A stretch of 64,000 nucleotides of DNA, taken from the NCBI GenBank assembly GCA_025331445.1, contig JAIWNE010000028.1:267829-331828 (forward strand), written 5' to 3'. The notes beneath the pieces were generated by a model. That model was given only the letters and a program-made list of their open reading frames with translations, made no database searches and was not told the DNA's origin. The position numbers and the translations under genes are program-made. How positions within the stretch are numbered: position 1 is the first letter of the stretch; each line of letters opens with the position of its first letter. The stretch comes from Blakeslea trispora. Its lineage: Eukaryota; Mucoromycota; Mucoromycetes; Mucorales; Choanephoraceae. Shown here in pieces: positions 21,930-34,554 of this stretch.

Positions 21930-22975
21930 TTAAGCTTCAGAGGGACAATCACGGGCCTGTTAAAGAAAAGAAAGTTAATTGTCTGGTTCATGTTCATGTC
22001 TTTCTCTCGTTTTTTTTTGCACTTACAATATGACCAACTTGGTTACACTTGTAACAAGACTTGGCTTGAGGAGGTTTATCACAATCTCTTGACATATGGC
22101 CAGTGAGGCCACAGTTATAACACTTGGGACCAGAAGACCAACCGCTGTTACCACCGCTAGGACAATCACGACTTAAATGTCCAGAATCACCACAGCTGTA
22201 ACAGCCTCTAGAGTTACCACCGTATCCACCACGGCTGTTACCACCTTCAGGACAGTCGCGAGATCTGTGACCAGGCTTGTTGCAAGTGTAACAAGCAGGA
22301 CCTTCACTGCTGAAAGCTTCAGGACAGTCGCGAGACAAATGGCCTGATTGACTACATTGATAACAACGCTTTTCTGCACGGGGTTCAGGACTAGCAAAAG
22401 AAAAGTCAATTGAGAAATTCAACTTAAGAGCAAATAACACATACCAGTCTCTGGAAACATGACCTTCTTGTTGACAGTTGTAACTATAAAGCTATGTAAG
22501 CACTTTTTCTATCTTGACTGATTTGTTTATGCATCCTAGTACGCTTACCAGACAGAATCAGACTTGGTGCAGTCTCTAGCTTGGTGACCAGCTAACGAAT
22601 ATACAGAAAAAAAAAAGTGAGACACAAGAAAATGGCTTGGAACGGTCTTCTTTATTAAACTGTTACGCAATATGATACAAACCCACTCTTGTTGTCGTCA
22701 AGAATTGACAAGCAAGGATGGAATCTGTTTGTGAACTCTGGACAAGCAAGTTGAAAAGAGGCTTAAATGTGATTATGGAGAAGATTCTTTTTTTTTTTTA
22801 AAAGCGTCAACTGTAAATCACACAAATAGCCTGACAATCCTACTTGGGTCCGTCATAGACGTAGTAGATATAAAGGGAAAAAGAAGGATCGCGTCTCCAA
22901 AATATAAGAAAAAAAATGATTTTTGTACTAACGTTCACCACACTTGTAACAGGTACCACTTTGACGGAAAGACAT
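21930..22975 (-). CDS. GIS2: Gis2/CNBP-type protein with seven CCHC zinc knuckles
   Basis: Five exons, 22975-22933, 22591-22549, 22483-22445, 22390-22027 and 21956-21930, join in frame to 171 residues. The first intron is long for this genome (341 nt). Seven CX2CX4HX4C knuckles are present: CYKCGEPGHQARDC, CYNCQQEGHVSRDC, CYQCSQSGHLSRDC, CYTCNKPGHRSRDC, CYSCGDSGHLSRDC, CYNCGLTGHMSRDC and CYKCNQVGHIARDC. A Gly-rich RGG-like linker (NSRGGYGGNSRG) sits between knuckles 4 and 5. Yeast Gis2 and animal CNBP have the same number and spacing. They bind single-stranded G-rich RNA and mRNAs and promote translation. The exons split the first two knuckles at different residues, which confirms the splice sites. 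Confidence 0.93.
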
Positions 22976-24065
22976 TTTGTTCAATAGAATATAAAGAGTT
23001 GAAAAGCAAGAAAAACTAAAACAACTGTCTGTAAACTTTATACTCATCTGGCTCAAGCGGGAAGTGAAATTCAAGTATGCTGCGACATAAGCTATGGCAA
23101 TAAGGTATGAGAGAAAAATTTTCTTTTGGTTTGACCAATAATAGCGTGCGATTCATTCCCATATCAGCCTCTTTTTTTTTTTTTGGCATTGTAGCTTTTT
23201 TTTTGGATTTCTTTATTTAGATAAAGTACATTTTTCTAAAAAAAAAAAAGAATCAATTGCACACTCAAGAGAATAAGAACTACACTTGAAGTTGATGCGT
23301 ATGGGCTACCTTTATCTTGTTCTTATTTCGTGCACTTCAATACCCTTGGCTTGCTTTAGTCAGAGTCTAGGAATTTCAAACTAGTCTTAAATCTGCTTAT
23401 GGCATTGTGAAGAAAATCACTTAATGCTTGATATCAGTCAATCACAAAGATTAATTGGCAAATGTTGGCGTATCATGATTACTAGATGTATCGATCCGAT
23501 TATTGATCGATTCATACATTTATAAGCTCAAAGCTAGGATTAGGGCAGCAGCATATGCAAACTGTATAGCTGCTCACAGACAAAAAGCATCGAATGATGC
23601 AAGAATGAATTGGGTCAACTGGTTAGAGATACATTAGTCCACTAGTGCTATATACCTTTCCTATTCAATACGTTATAGGACGAGAGACTGTTTTTCTTAT
23701 GTTCCGTATGAACTAAAAAAAAAAAGCAATTTACGCCCATCTTTTATATACTCATAAACGTACATACAATACTAGTATTCCTTAGCTACCATTTTCTTTT
23801 ATTGGCTTGTTGAGAAACTTGCTTTACAAATGACAAGCAATTTATAATGAAATGAACGTAATAAAAACAGAGAGGAAACAAGATACTAAATTTACATTGT
23901 TTTTGAGTCATGTAAATCAGATGCTTTATTAAAACTAAATTAGTTGCATCTCCTTTGTCTGCAAATGTTCAAAGACAATGAAATACAATTTTATAAAAAG
24001 CAGCAAAATTTTGTTCATTTCCTTAGCTCTTTTTTATTTATATACACTATCCGAAACAGCACATC
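22976..24065. other. Divergent intergenic region, 1.1 kb
   Basis: Between the Gis2 gene (minus) and the Myb gene (plus). A CCAAT box (GACCAATAATAG) near 23135 lies 160 bp upstream of the Gis2 start. No gene is seen. Confidence 0.5.
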
Positions 24066-24719
24066 ATGAACAAGAATAGCTCTGAAAATCTTGAATTGAA
24101 TGCTATCGAAGGATTGCTGTGTCTTCAATACACACATTATCCAATGCAACAAGTTTCGCTCAATAGGTGTTCGCTACGAAATTCGAACGAGGTGCATAAC
24201 ATGCCTTTGGGATCTTCTTCTTCTATCTCTTTAGCCTCAAGCTTTAGTAGCGCTCAGTCTGGAACAACACCTTTACACACATCACATATGGAACAGCATC
24301 CAATTCCAAAGAAATCCGGATTTCTAGTTCGTACCTTAAGCTTACAACCACAAAGACACCGGGGAAGACCCAAGAGAAACAAGCATATAGACGTACCCGA
24401 GTCCCGCAGGCATTCTCCTTCCATCATGAGCCATGCAAGTTCTTCTACAATCAGTTCAACTGTGAGTGGTCATAGTGCCGTCAAGACCAAGAACAAGCCA
24501 AGATGGCAAGATTCTGAGCGCCAAGAATTAATGGAAGCCATTGTCAAGGAAAAGAATTTAGATGATATGTCAACCATACCTTGGGACAAAATCTCAAAGG
24601 CTGTAGGAAGAGCAAAAAAAGCTTGCAAAGATCAATGGCGAAGGGAGCTACTACCCAACTTGATAAAAGGACTTATGCATAAGAACAATTCATTTAAAAG
24701 TGAAACAGATGATTTTTGA
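24066..24719 (+). CDS. Myb/SANT-like DNA-binding protein
   Basis: An intron-free gene of 217 residues. The first ~140 residues are Ser-rich and disordered, with a basic patch RHRGRPKRNKHID (an AT-hook-like GRP core). The Myb/SANT-like domain is about residues 144-200: KPRWQDSERQELMEAIVKE, IPWDKISKAVGRAKKACKDQ and WRRELLPNL. The three regularly spaced Trp (W147, the W of PWDKIS, the W of DQWRRE) are those of a Myb repeat. It is probably a nuclear single-repeat DNA-binding factor; its targets are unknown. Confidence 0.8.
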   Translation: MNKNSSENLELNAIEGLLCLQYTHYPMQQVSLNRCSLRNSNEVHNMPLGSSSSISLASSFSSAQSGTTPLHTSHMEQHPIPKKSGFLVRTLSLQPQRHRGRPKRNKHIDVPESRRHSPSIMSHASSSTISSTVSGHSAVKTKNKPRWQDSERQELMEAIVKEKNLDDMSTIPWDKISKAVGRAKKACKDQWRRELLPNLIKGLMHKNNSFKSETDDF

Positions 24720-25002
24720 GAGAATAGAACATAGTTAATTTAGACAACAGAGGTTTTAGCTAAAGAAATCAACAACCTTGTGTTCCCTTTGACTAGCAGG
24801 GAGAGTATCATTAGTTTCAATCCTAAATATAATAAAAGCTACAACTTGTTTTGCCTTGCTAATCTTAAGGGCAAAAAAAATAGAGAGAGGGAAAGGTGAA
24901 AAAGTCAGGAGATAAAGCTCAATTCCATAGTTGATAAAGAAATGCCCGTTCTTTCATTTCTCTATATTTAGATGAATTTACACAAGAAAAAGCTTTTTTT
25001 TT

Positions 25003-26254
25003 TTATTGAGGCTGAACATACCGACTGCTGGTTCTGGTCGGTCTAAACTGAGATGTCAGAGATAATGCATCTTTTTCAAAACCAAATGGCTGTCTGATTT
25101 TCAGCATCTCCTGCCTACGTGGGGCATTGAGTGATTGCACATGCATTCGACTTTGCTCAGGTGAATCTGATATAGCAGACCGGGAAGATACACGCTCACT
25201 GCAAGACCTTAAAATAGAAGGTTTTAAATCTCTATCAGCATAACTATTCATGGGTGTAGCTCTCAGGGCCTGTAACTCTCGTTCTCTCGAAGTAGGTGAT
25301 CTAGAAGATTCCCAAAGTCTACGTGATTTTGATGCTTCTCTTCTTAGTCTTACTTGCTCTTGATGTGCTTCTTCTGCGTCTGGTATTTTTGCAAGCGCTG
25401 ATATAGGCGTACGATCGTCATAAAGCCATGATGGTAGTGGTACTTTCTTGTGCTTATTTTTATGCTGATAATGTTCCCTAAGAATCCTGGAGACATGCGT
25501 TTCGCCTTCCCAATCATCTCCATCTGAATCTTTATAGCTTGTTAGTTTTGAAGATGGTAAGTACCTTTACGGCGTATGTACCTGGAAAATCTTCTTTCTC
25601 ATTTTCAACAGAATATGACATGATTTTCAACCATGAGTTATTTGATTTTTCTATAGGATCTAAAGAAATGATGTGTTTAGTATAAAGTGTCTTTTCTTTT
25701 CAGTTCAAGGGAAATCTAGATATAAAATCATTACTTTTGTCAGCAATCAATTCCTTCCATTTATCGTTTCTTCCTGATCCATCTGCTATTTTTTTCCCTA
25801 CGGAAGTACTTTTTGATCGTTGAAGAGAAGAAGTAGGTAGGTATCTCTCAAACTCATTAAGCGAAGATGAGTTTTTTATGCTAGCAGCATAAACATCATA
25901 GTAGCTTTTGTTTTCTGGCTCTTTTTCTTGCGCCGAAGAACTGTCAAATTTGGAACTATTGATTGTACGAAAAAAGTTCCACATGCCACCATCAGCAGCC
26001 GTATTCGAGGCTTGTTGACCGATCAAGTCTGATTCTGTAAGTTTTAACGAAGTAAGCTCAGATGGCTTGTTGTTTTTCTCTTGTTGATGATTCCAATTCT
26101 CGAAAGGAGATGTTGTGCTGGAACAAAGAATTGGAAGCTGAGGCTTTTTTATGTTTGAGCATACATGTCTAGCTGGATATAATCCAACGTCTTCGCCGCA
26201 ATCTTTGCACAATACAACGATGACTGAAATTCTGTAATCATTTGCCAAACCCAT
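25003..26254 (-). CDS. Conserved fungal hypothetical protein with N-terminal Cys motif
   Basis: Three exons, 26254-25735, 25659-25582 and 25529-25003, join in frame to 374 residues. The N-terminus has CKDCGEDVGLYPARHVC, a CX2C…HXC arrangement that could bind one zinc. The middle is Ser-rich and polar. A conserved-looking block follows: DGDDWEGETHVSRILREHY, then PSWLYDDRTPISALAK, then a charged helix EEAHQEQVRLRREASKSRR. The tail is Ser/Arg-rich. An upstream ATG at 26305 would add a hydrophobic leader from pyrimidine-rich sequence; MGLANDYR at 26254 is the more likely start. The function is not recognised. Confidence 0.65.
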
Positions 26255-26305
26255 TATTGAAGACAATAGAAAAAAAAAGAGAGAGATAAATAGCAAACAA
26301 TGCAA

Positions 26306-28585
26306 AAAGAGAACTTATTTTTTGTAATATCATTACCTTTAAGAGTCAGAAGAACTTTAAATAATCTAGAATTACACCTAATTGCTCCTGAACTAAACTG
26401 ATGAAGTGCTTCAGGCCCCTCCTATTCTTTTATTAGGAGACACATCTAGTTTCTTTTTTATATAAGCTCAAGAAATGACCAGATAACTTGTTAGTCTTAG
26501 TCAGTACAAGTTACAAAATCAAGCAAGTACAATTTAACCTTTTTGGAGTGAATTGTAGCATAATTTGACAAAACTTTGGCACACTTTCCTTTTGTACCTT
26601 TTTATCATCCTGTATGCTCAAAAGGAGTAAATTCGTTTTTAAGAGCTAAGGGCTAGAAGCAAATGTTAATGTTAGATGAATCATACTGTGTCTTTGCTTA
26701 CAACATTGTAGAGCTAAAACTGTTCGTTGATTTGTATTCTGTCTGCAGTGAACTAATGAACTCTACATTATGTTTTTCATTTCTGTCAATTAAAATAATA
26801 AAATCTATAGATGATGAAGCTAATTTCTGTTAATTAATTTATATTCAAAAAAGGAAAATGATATGTTTTTCAAAAAGAAACATTTTATTCAAATGAAAAT
26901 TAGGGCAATGACGCTTCTCTTGTTCGTGCTATGTTAAGAAGTCTCCTTCACATTCGCTATTGAGTTTACGTCAAGAAATGTTCTGTTTGTCAAAAGAAAA
27001 GATCCTTTTGGACAATACAATTGACTGACGTAAAATGAATGTAAATTGATTAGCGCAATAGAGCTTCGTCTTGCTGTTTAAGCTTGCTAGAAATTCGTTT
27101 AGATTTGTATGCAGAAATATACGAGAAATACTGAAAAGCCAAATATAAAGTGTCAGATTACCAGTAGAAAATAAAGGAGAAGATATATTGTGATTGTTAT
27201 TGCAGCTAGGAAAGATAACAAAGTCAGTGAGCAATAAAGCATTTCAGATGCATGATCGCTTTACACTTTAGACAGCTTTATGAGGTGAATATTGACAAGG
27301 ATGCGCCTCATAAAATTTCATAAGTCTCACAAAGAAGGAACTTTAGCTTGGTATCATAAGGAATTTATATCAAAGAAAAAGACATGAAGAAAGTGCACTT
27401 CATCAGCACAATCCATTGATCGTATAGTCTAATCATTTGACATGAAACTTATAAAGTGATAAGAAAAAAAACAGGCTCTTGATATACACAGACAGTTTTC
27501 ACATGTAGCATTGGTGGAAAGCAAAACCAACAAACGTACTATACATTTTGTAAGAATGTTGGCATACTTGATAGCAATTAAATTGTAAGTGCTCCTGCTT
27601 ATATGGTAGACATGTTCGCTCTATTTCGTCTTCAATTAACAGAAAAAGTAAAGATTCTGTTCTATTTGATTTGATTGGTTGTTTTCACCTAGTCAATGTT
27701 TGTACAAACAAGCATACTCTTTTTTCTTCTTTCTACTTTCTTTATTTGTATATTTTGTCAACAAAACCTACTTTTCATCTTTCCTTATTTTCTGAGAGAA
27801 TTTTGATCGAAAGCGAGTGTTGCGCATATGTTTCTTTACTAGTTAGTTTATCCAAAGAGAGTAGTTTTGCACCTACAACAGAAATGTATGCAATATCAAC
27901 TTTACTGACTCTATCCACCGTTTGCTTGATTGCTATCAATCTGAAAGCCTTAAGCGTTATAAGATAAAGTTTTTGAAAAGAACCGATAGTGATAGCAAAG
28001 AAGCAATGATGCGACACTATAATTTTGCAATGTCAACTTTTGATGAGGTAAATACTATCTTGACATTCGAACTTGACTTGTTCATACTTCGCTTAATTAG
28101 TAAGCGTATTGGATTTCAAACGCTTGTATCACTGTATATCTTGCTAATCAAAATCCAATTGAGCTGTTCTACATAGCTGTCATGAATGATATTTAGCAAA
28201 AAGAATTGTTTGATACAACAAATAAAGCATTTAATGGCTTATGCCTGTCTATTGTCAAAAGTTTTTGCGACTTCAATGTATCAAAACTATTCTGGATTAT
28301 CATACTTTACATCTAGTATAGATGACGCATCGAATCACATTTGTTGGGTACAACAATAGAATATCGGGATCAGAATGAACTGATTGATCACGAATCCTCC
28401 TTTGTGTCGACTTCATTTTCTGGAAATGATATGTTTATGTTAACAAAGTGTAAATATATTCACTTAAAAAAGAAAATACAGCGCGTCTCTATCGCTTTTC
28501 TAATAAGCCAATGTTAGAAAGGATTATGCAGTTCATTCCAGATTAACACACAGCTAACGAAAATCAAACAGGGAAAATAATTACA
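26306..28585. other. Intergenic region, 2.3 kb
   Basis: The longest ordinary gap in the window. It holds only short ORFs (for example 27671-27967 and 27922-28176, plus) with no recognisable domain and no consistent splice pattern. No transposon end or RNA gene is seen. Confidence 0.5.
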
Positions 28586-29758
28586 GTGAAAAAACATGTT
28601 ATTGTGTTGCGTGACAATGCCCTATTTAGGCATCTAACAAAAACAACTATCATTTCAGTTTTGCCTTTTGTTTGTTTTTGTTCAATTGCTTCCTCCTTGT
28701 ATATTATTTGGCTGATGAACAACCCCACAAACAATACTCATAGGAATTCTGATCCTTATGCAGGGCAATATCCACCACCGCCACCGCTACCCGTACAGGA
28801 TCTGTCTGTTCCTGAAAACCGTCAGTCTTTGCATCATGCATCAATACATGAGTCTGATCCTTACTTTGTGGAAGAGCCTCAGCCTTTCCATAGAATCGAT
28901 GCACCATCTTCAAGTCAGCGTAATTCTTTCTCATCTTCAAGAAGAAAACACTCGAATCTTGATGATAGTAATCGGTCTACGATTACTTCGTCGAACCGTT
29001 CCATACCAGAATATCGCGGTCATTTTTACGAGAACAATCAAGGATTAAACGAGATCGAAGCTGAGTATCATGATCCCGAGGCAATGGAATTAAGAGACTA
29101 TCTCTATGCAGAAAGACAACGAAAATTATTTCAACAAGAGGAAGAAAGCAGAAAGAGGCAGCAACAACAACAAAGCAATACTATAGTAGAAATTGACAAT
29201 GATTATAGACATCATCATCCGCGGCCGATGCCCGAAATTCATAATTCAATGTATGATACTATGGGCTATGATAACGATGCTCTATCACCTCTTCCTAATC
29301 CTCATCCAATCATGCTCAATCATCAGTATTCATCTTCTGCATTCTCTTCGCAGCCATCTTATATATCACCTTACTATCCACCCACACTACAAGGTAGCAA
29401 TCCTTCGATTGTACCTCCTCCACCTTTAGCTATGCGTCCTCCTCCTCCTCCAGTACCACCATCAATGTTAATCAATAGTAATGAGAAATACATCGATAGA
29501 ATGGGCTGCTGTTATGGAATATCATGTTGTTCATGTATCTGGACTTTATTGTTGATCGTTTTCTTGCTTGGAGGTGTTACATTAATAATCGTGTCTATCT
29601 TAACTGGTAACAGATGCAACTCTGATAATTATGCTCTAGAGAACGCTGCTATCTGTACACAGACATTTCACGATGGGTTTCTATATGGTGGTATAGGGAT
29701 AGCAGGATTAGCAGCACTTGCTGTTACATGGAGACTATTGAAATGGTTCTGCAGATGA
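28586..29758 (+). CDS. Proline-rich protein with two C-terminal membrane segments
   Basis: One open frame of 390 codons. Residues after about 44 (MNNPTNNTHRNSDPYAGQYP) are Pro-, Ser- and Gln-rich, with QQQQQ and PPPPPVPP stretches. The C-terminus has a Cys-rich juxtamembrane element MGCCYGISCCSCIW (from M306), a membrane segment about 316-336, a short loop with two Cys, and a second segment about 366-386. The Cys cluster is a likely palmitoylation site. The start is uncertain: M1 adds a hydrophobic N-terminus (VLPFVCFCSIASSLYIIWL), while M at 28715 gives a soluble N-terminus. No family is recognised. Confidence 0.65.
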   Translation: MKKHVIVLRDNALFRHLTKTTIISVLPFVCFCSIASSLYIIWLMNNPTNNTHRNSDPYAGQYPPPPPLPVQDLSVPENRQSLHHASIHESDPYFVEEPQPFHRIDAPSSSQRNSFSSSRRKHSNLDDSNRSTITSSNRSIPEYRGHFYENNQGLNEIEAEYHDPEAMELRDYLYAERQRKLFQQEEESRKRQQQQQSNTIVEIDNDYRHHHPRPMPEIHNSMYDTMGYDNDALSPLPNPHPIMLNHQYSSSAFSSQPSYISPYYPPTLQGSNPSIVPPPPLAMRPPPPPVPPSMLINSNEKYIDRMGCCYGISCCSCIWTLLLIVFLLGGVTLIIVSILTGNRCNSDNYALENAAICTQTFHDGFLYGGIGIAGLAALAVTWRLLKWFCR

Positions 29759-29884
29759 AGCTTATGATAATATATATTTCTTTTTTTCCTCTATTTGATT
29801 GTTTATTGTACATAGGATGGAAAGATGTAAATGGATATGTAAATGACTATTAATGATGACGGCTATAGCCCGTATGATGATGTA

Positions 29885-30912
29885 TTAATCTTTGTTCTTT
29901 TTCTCTTTTTTGGTCGACTTTTTGAGTTCTTTCTCTAACTTCTTTGCTTCCTTTTGGGCTTTCTTTGTTTCCTTTTCAGCCTTCTTTGCCTGTTTTTCAG
30001 CTTTCTTGGCTTGTTTTTCAGCTTTCTTGGCTTGTTTTTCAGCCTTCCTTGCTTTTTTGGCTTCCTTTTCTGCTCGCTTAGCTTCTTTTTCAGTCTTCTT
30101 TGCCTTTTTGGCTACCTTTTCATCGCTCTTATTATTATCATCATCGTGCTTTCTTTTTTTGCTCTTCTTTTTGTTTGCAGCAATTTCATCGTTATCTGCT
30201 GGTCTTACAAAGTCTTGCATTACACGCTTGAACTTGCCGGTCTGATCCACTAATCCACGACCACCCTTACGTGCAGTACGTCCTTCACAAGCAGCAAATA
30301 ATTCTGCATCTGTAACTTTCATGGAATAGTCCTTGGTATCCTCATCTTCGTTTTCTTCCGAATTGCCAGATGTGGGCGTATTTATAGCCGAAGTAGTTGT
30401 ACTTTTGACAAATGATCCATAAAGCGAAGCACTAGCTACACGTTGAGCAATGTTGATGTGGATATCTTTGACTGAGTCCATCATGTTGCGTTGATCAGCC
30501 ATTGAAGATAACGAGCTGTTTATAGGCTCCTCTTTAACAGTCTTGCCTGTTGGCTTCTCGGTTGAAATGATGCCTGTTTTAGAGCGGCGGGTTTCTCCTT
30601 TGGTCTTGCTACCCACTTTCACTTCACCTTCTTCTTTTGCTACAACAACTGAGCTTGCACTCTTGTTATACAAATGGTCCCACCAAGCAAATTCCCATTG
30701 ACCTGCATTGACTCCTACACCTTTCTTGTCGTTTTTTACAGAGACACTAATATGCTTAACGTTGCCTTCTTTGTTTCTGCCGAGGCCTTCACCACTAGTG
30801 ATGTGTGTCAATAGAGCGCATGCATTACAAATAGTAACGAGGTTTTTCCTCACCTTTCCCAGCCAAACTTCTCAAGCTGTGTTTGAGCAAAAGATCCCTG
30901 CCACTTGTCCAT
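29885..30912 (-). CDS. GPATCH4: G-patch protein, GPATCH4-like
   Basis: Two exons, 30912-30854 and 30794-29885, join in frame to 322 residues. The N-terminal G-patch reads QLEKFGWESGEGLGRNKEGN, then HISVSVKNDKKGVG, followed by WEFAWWDHLYNKSASS. The order FGW…GLG…KKGVG then WW…LYNK is that of GPATCH4, a nucleolar G-patch protein; yeast Tma23 is a distant relative. The C-terminal ~90 residues are almost only Lys, Ala and Glu (KKAEKQ repeats), a charged single helix or coiled coil typical of nucleolar proteins. It probably activates a DEAH helicase in ribosome or snRNA maturation (inference). It is tail-to-tail with the Pro-rich membrane gene, 126 nt apart. Confidence 0.85.
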
Positions 30913-31513
30913 TGTTTTTTTTGGGTTAAGGGAAAAGGGCTTTTTTTTTATGGAAGGAAGATCTGGTTGCACAACAACTTTCAGGTGGTGGCTTATACAA
31001 GTGACATTTAATTCTCCATGTTCTAAATTCTAAAATCGAATAGTGGTATTACTGTTTTGAAAACTTCCGCCTTCTTTCTTTTCCTCTGTATACTATCAGC
31101 GACTACTCCATCAAACTCCATATATACCAATTGATGGGTATATTTGTCTGCAGTATCTGGTCAGCTCACTGGCGTGAACACTTCTCTGCGATCCCTTTCC
31201 TCTCTGATCGTGTTTTTTGTACCATTCTAAAGAAAGTACACTCTCTGAATCAAATAACTAGCCTAGTTTAGAATAATTTCCTGCTTTTTAAGACCCAGTC
31301 ACTGCATAGCACACTGGCTTCATCCATAAAAAAAAAAAAGTGGTATTACTGAGAGGACTCAGTCCTTAGTCTCATTAACTTCGAAGTGGAGTGAGTTTTG
31401 GAGGAAAAAGAATGCATTGTTTATTATTTTAAATATTAGACTGAATGTACATGTTTATATACCATGTGTGCATGTACGTATGTGTATGTGTATTTTCTAC
31501 TTAATCAAGCAGA
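30913..31513. other. Intergenic region
   Basis: About 600 bp between the start of the G-patch gene and the end of the LtrA gene. It includes AT-rich 3' sequence with TATGTGTATGTGTAT-like repeats near 31480. No gene is seen. Confidence 0.5.
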
Positions 31514-34500
31514 TCAACAGCAGCTGGTAATAGAAAAAAAAATTGGTTAGAGCCAGGCCTTACCATGCAACTTATATCTTAACTTACATTGAACCAGCAA
31601 GCAGCACATCATTAAAGAGACCATACCTAAAGCGTTCAGATTGGCATAGGTTGTTACTGAAAGAGCAAAGAAGATGATCGCATTGAGAAAGCGAGAGCCA
31701 CAAATGATGTGTGATTTGTAACTGGCTAGTATTCGAAAGAATAAGGATGGTTAATGATTAGTTCTAAACAAAAGTTAGATGATGTGAAGACTTACATGGG
31801 CGGATAGGAGTGTTGACCAACTTGATGAAAGCGTTAACGCAAAGAATGAGGCCTGCAGATATCCAAAATGCTTTTACAATGAATAGAGGATCACAGTTCA
31901 ATTCAGCTTCAGCAGAATGAGAAGCTTCTACAGCAGAGAAAACAGAATAATGAGCATGTTCAGTGACTGAGCTACTGGCAGAAGTATGTTCAGCTGTTGC
32001 TGCTGTGGGAGCACCATGGGAGCCGGCTGACTCTGAGGATGCTGCACTGTGTCCTCCTGCTCCAGCAGCACATTCCTCAAAGGTCTTTGCTAAAAATCCT
32101 GGTGTATCCTCCTGAAGGTTGTGGCGAGCGATAATATCAGTTAAAGCAATACCAAAAGCTACTTGGAATAAATGAAGAGGAAAGTGAAGGTACATCCAAA
32201 GTTGACTGAGATGAGTTCTTTCCATAAATTCACCTGTAAAATCGTCAAAATACATGAAAAAGTAACAAAAGATGATGACCACACCAAAACAGTTACAGGC
32301 TAGCAGGCTCGGTGTAGGGTTGGCTTGAGCAACCATCTTGATAAAACCCATACAGTTTTCACCTAAAATGATGAGTGTAAACAAACCAAAGCGTTCACCC
32401 AAGTGACTAGCAGCCAACGAAACACGAGAGTTGGATTGTAACATAAGGTTGGCTACGAGCTCAAGACCAATGCTACTGTACCAAAGAGCATAACGCTTGT
32501 TCATTGTCTCTTCAGTATCATATTTAAGAGAAGCTCCCCACATCGCAATAGAGATAGCAGTGACGAGAACATAAGTACCTAAAGAGCGGCGAGAGGACTT
32601 GACATGGGTTGTGACAGACACAATAAAGACAACAGCATATTCATGTAAAAGAACAGCTTTCATGACTAGTAAGCAATTTTGATGTCAGCTATCCATTTGT
32701 TTACTTTCTATGTATGTGTCACAAATGCTAACTTACTGATATAACCAATGATAAACCAATGAGGAGACCCTTCAAAACGTTGCTTGTCACTAGAACCAGC
32801 CATGAGAACTAACAAGTAAATACAGTCAGTAAAGTGGTTTCGGTTTATATTCATCTACTTACTCAAACCACATAATTCAACAATCTTGTAGATATGATGT
32901 GCCACATCTAAAACAAACAGAATACCGCTTTAGCAAAGTTTGTCAGCATGTTTTTGAGATTCATTGAACTCACCTCCTCTATCATATCTAGATGAATATA
33001 ATGCACTAGAGCACCATGTCCACCACATCACAACGAACCAAGCAGCATAAGTACCGAGGTTGTCAGCACTACTGATCTCAACAGAATGAGTAAATTGACT
33101 AAAAGAAAAAGGGAACCATATTGTTTAGTATGAGGGTAATGGTAGAACAAGCAAAACAAAATGTGTACCTTAACCATCCAACATAAAACACATCTCCCAA
33201 GAGTTCTGTCCAGGTAGCTTTGGTCTCTTCACCTATTTCATCAGACAAATCTGGGTCAGGCAGTAAGAAGATGGCTCGACGTTGCTTTTCTTCATGATGT
33301 ATTTGTTCAACAAGTCTAACTTGAATATAGACGTTGTTATTTAAATCAATAATGATGTCATTCTCAGAGCGGTTTGTATGAGGATGTTCTTCTGTTGGTT
33401 GGTTAACAAAGGTTCCAGAGTCTGTCTTCTGGAGGCCATGATGTAATTTAGTTGTGCCTACTTTTGGCTTCTCATTTGATGCATCGCTTTCGTTAGCAGT
33501 ATCATCCTGTTTGTGTTCTTCTGAAGGACTCGCTATACAAAATAAAGTTAATTGGCATTCTGTGCAACACAAGATTTGGCTTTACTTGGTGGGTGGTTGA
33601 AAAGTTCAGCTCTGACAGAAGACAAATCGCTTTTAGCACTCTTTAATTCAGCTTTGGCTGTTTTCAGTTCTGCCTTAAGATCGACAGTCTTGTGAACTTT
33701 GACCGAATATTGTCTTTTGGTCTTTTCCAAAAAATCAATAAAATCGTCTGTGTCTGTAATGTTCCTTAGTTTTTCTTTTTCTTCAGAAGACAAGTTGAGC
33801 TATACAGTTCAAAAAGTCAGAAACAAATGAATTTTCATAACATGAGGATAGTCTTACAGGAATCTCGAGAGCCTCTAAGCAGTCCTCAGTAAATCTAAAA
33901 TCATGATCGCTAACAAGATGTCTAAAATGAAAGACTAAAAAAAAGGAGAAAAGTGTCAAAATTAGGTAACTCCTTTTCATAACATGAAACTTACTGACTC
34001 GAGTTTGGTACTCTTCACTACAATAAAGTAAAAAGGTGTAAGGCCATTTATTGAACAAGACATACATATATAAAGACTTACATTGCCAAAGAGTTCAAGT
34101 CATCTGTATCTTTTGCCTCTAAATCTGGATGCTTTTCGTTCCAAATTTTCTTTTCAGTTTGGTATGCTTCGCCACGCTTATGATGAAGTTGAAATTCTTT
34201 CAAAGGATGCATGATAAAGTCACCAATGGTATCGGTGTTATGTCGGCGAATTGGCTTTCCTAGAGGATCATGGAAGGGCGAGACATCATCTCCATGACTG
34301 AAGATAGCTCGATGGTGTACAGATCTATGTGCTTTTTCAGGATCTTCATTGGACTCATGGGTGCGATGTGAAATAGCACGGCTACGCTGACTTTGGCTGG
34401 ATGGTCTTCGGCTGCTGTTGGCACTTATTCTAGATTGGTTGGTATGCTCTGCATCCAGAAAATCACTATTAGAGGTAACTGACTGTCTTTTGCGACTGTT

Positions 34501-34554
34501 TCTTCGAGTGGAGAACCCAAAGCTGGGTCCATCATACTGTCTTGAATTGGACAT
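31514..34554 (-). CDS. LtrA-family (low temperature requirement A) membrane protein
   Basis: About eleven exons can be followed in frame: 34554-34082, 34017-33995, 33934-33858, 33799-33586, 33532-33169, one from 33098, then smaller exons, a large one ending near 31798, one near 31731-31590 and a tiny last one ending at TGA 31514. The N-terminal ~160 residues are a cytosolic Ser/Arg-rich tail. IFHFRHLVSDHDF and NVYIQVRLVEQIHHE follow. The LtrA core then has FYVGWLSQFTHSVEI, WFVVMWWTWCSSALYSSRYD and the signature SLAASHLGERFGLFTLIILG, with many membrane segments. LtrA was named from bacteria; function is unknown. A hydrophilic Ala/Ser/Glu-rich insert (AAGAGGHSAASSESAGSHG) sits between late membrane segments. 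Confidence 0.82.

Noticed and set aside
29892..30253. Plus-strand Phe/Ser/Leu-rich membrane-like ORFs
   Set aside because: Complement of the Lys/Ala/Glu-rich tail of the G-patch gene.
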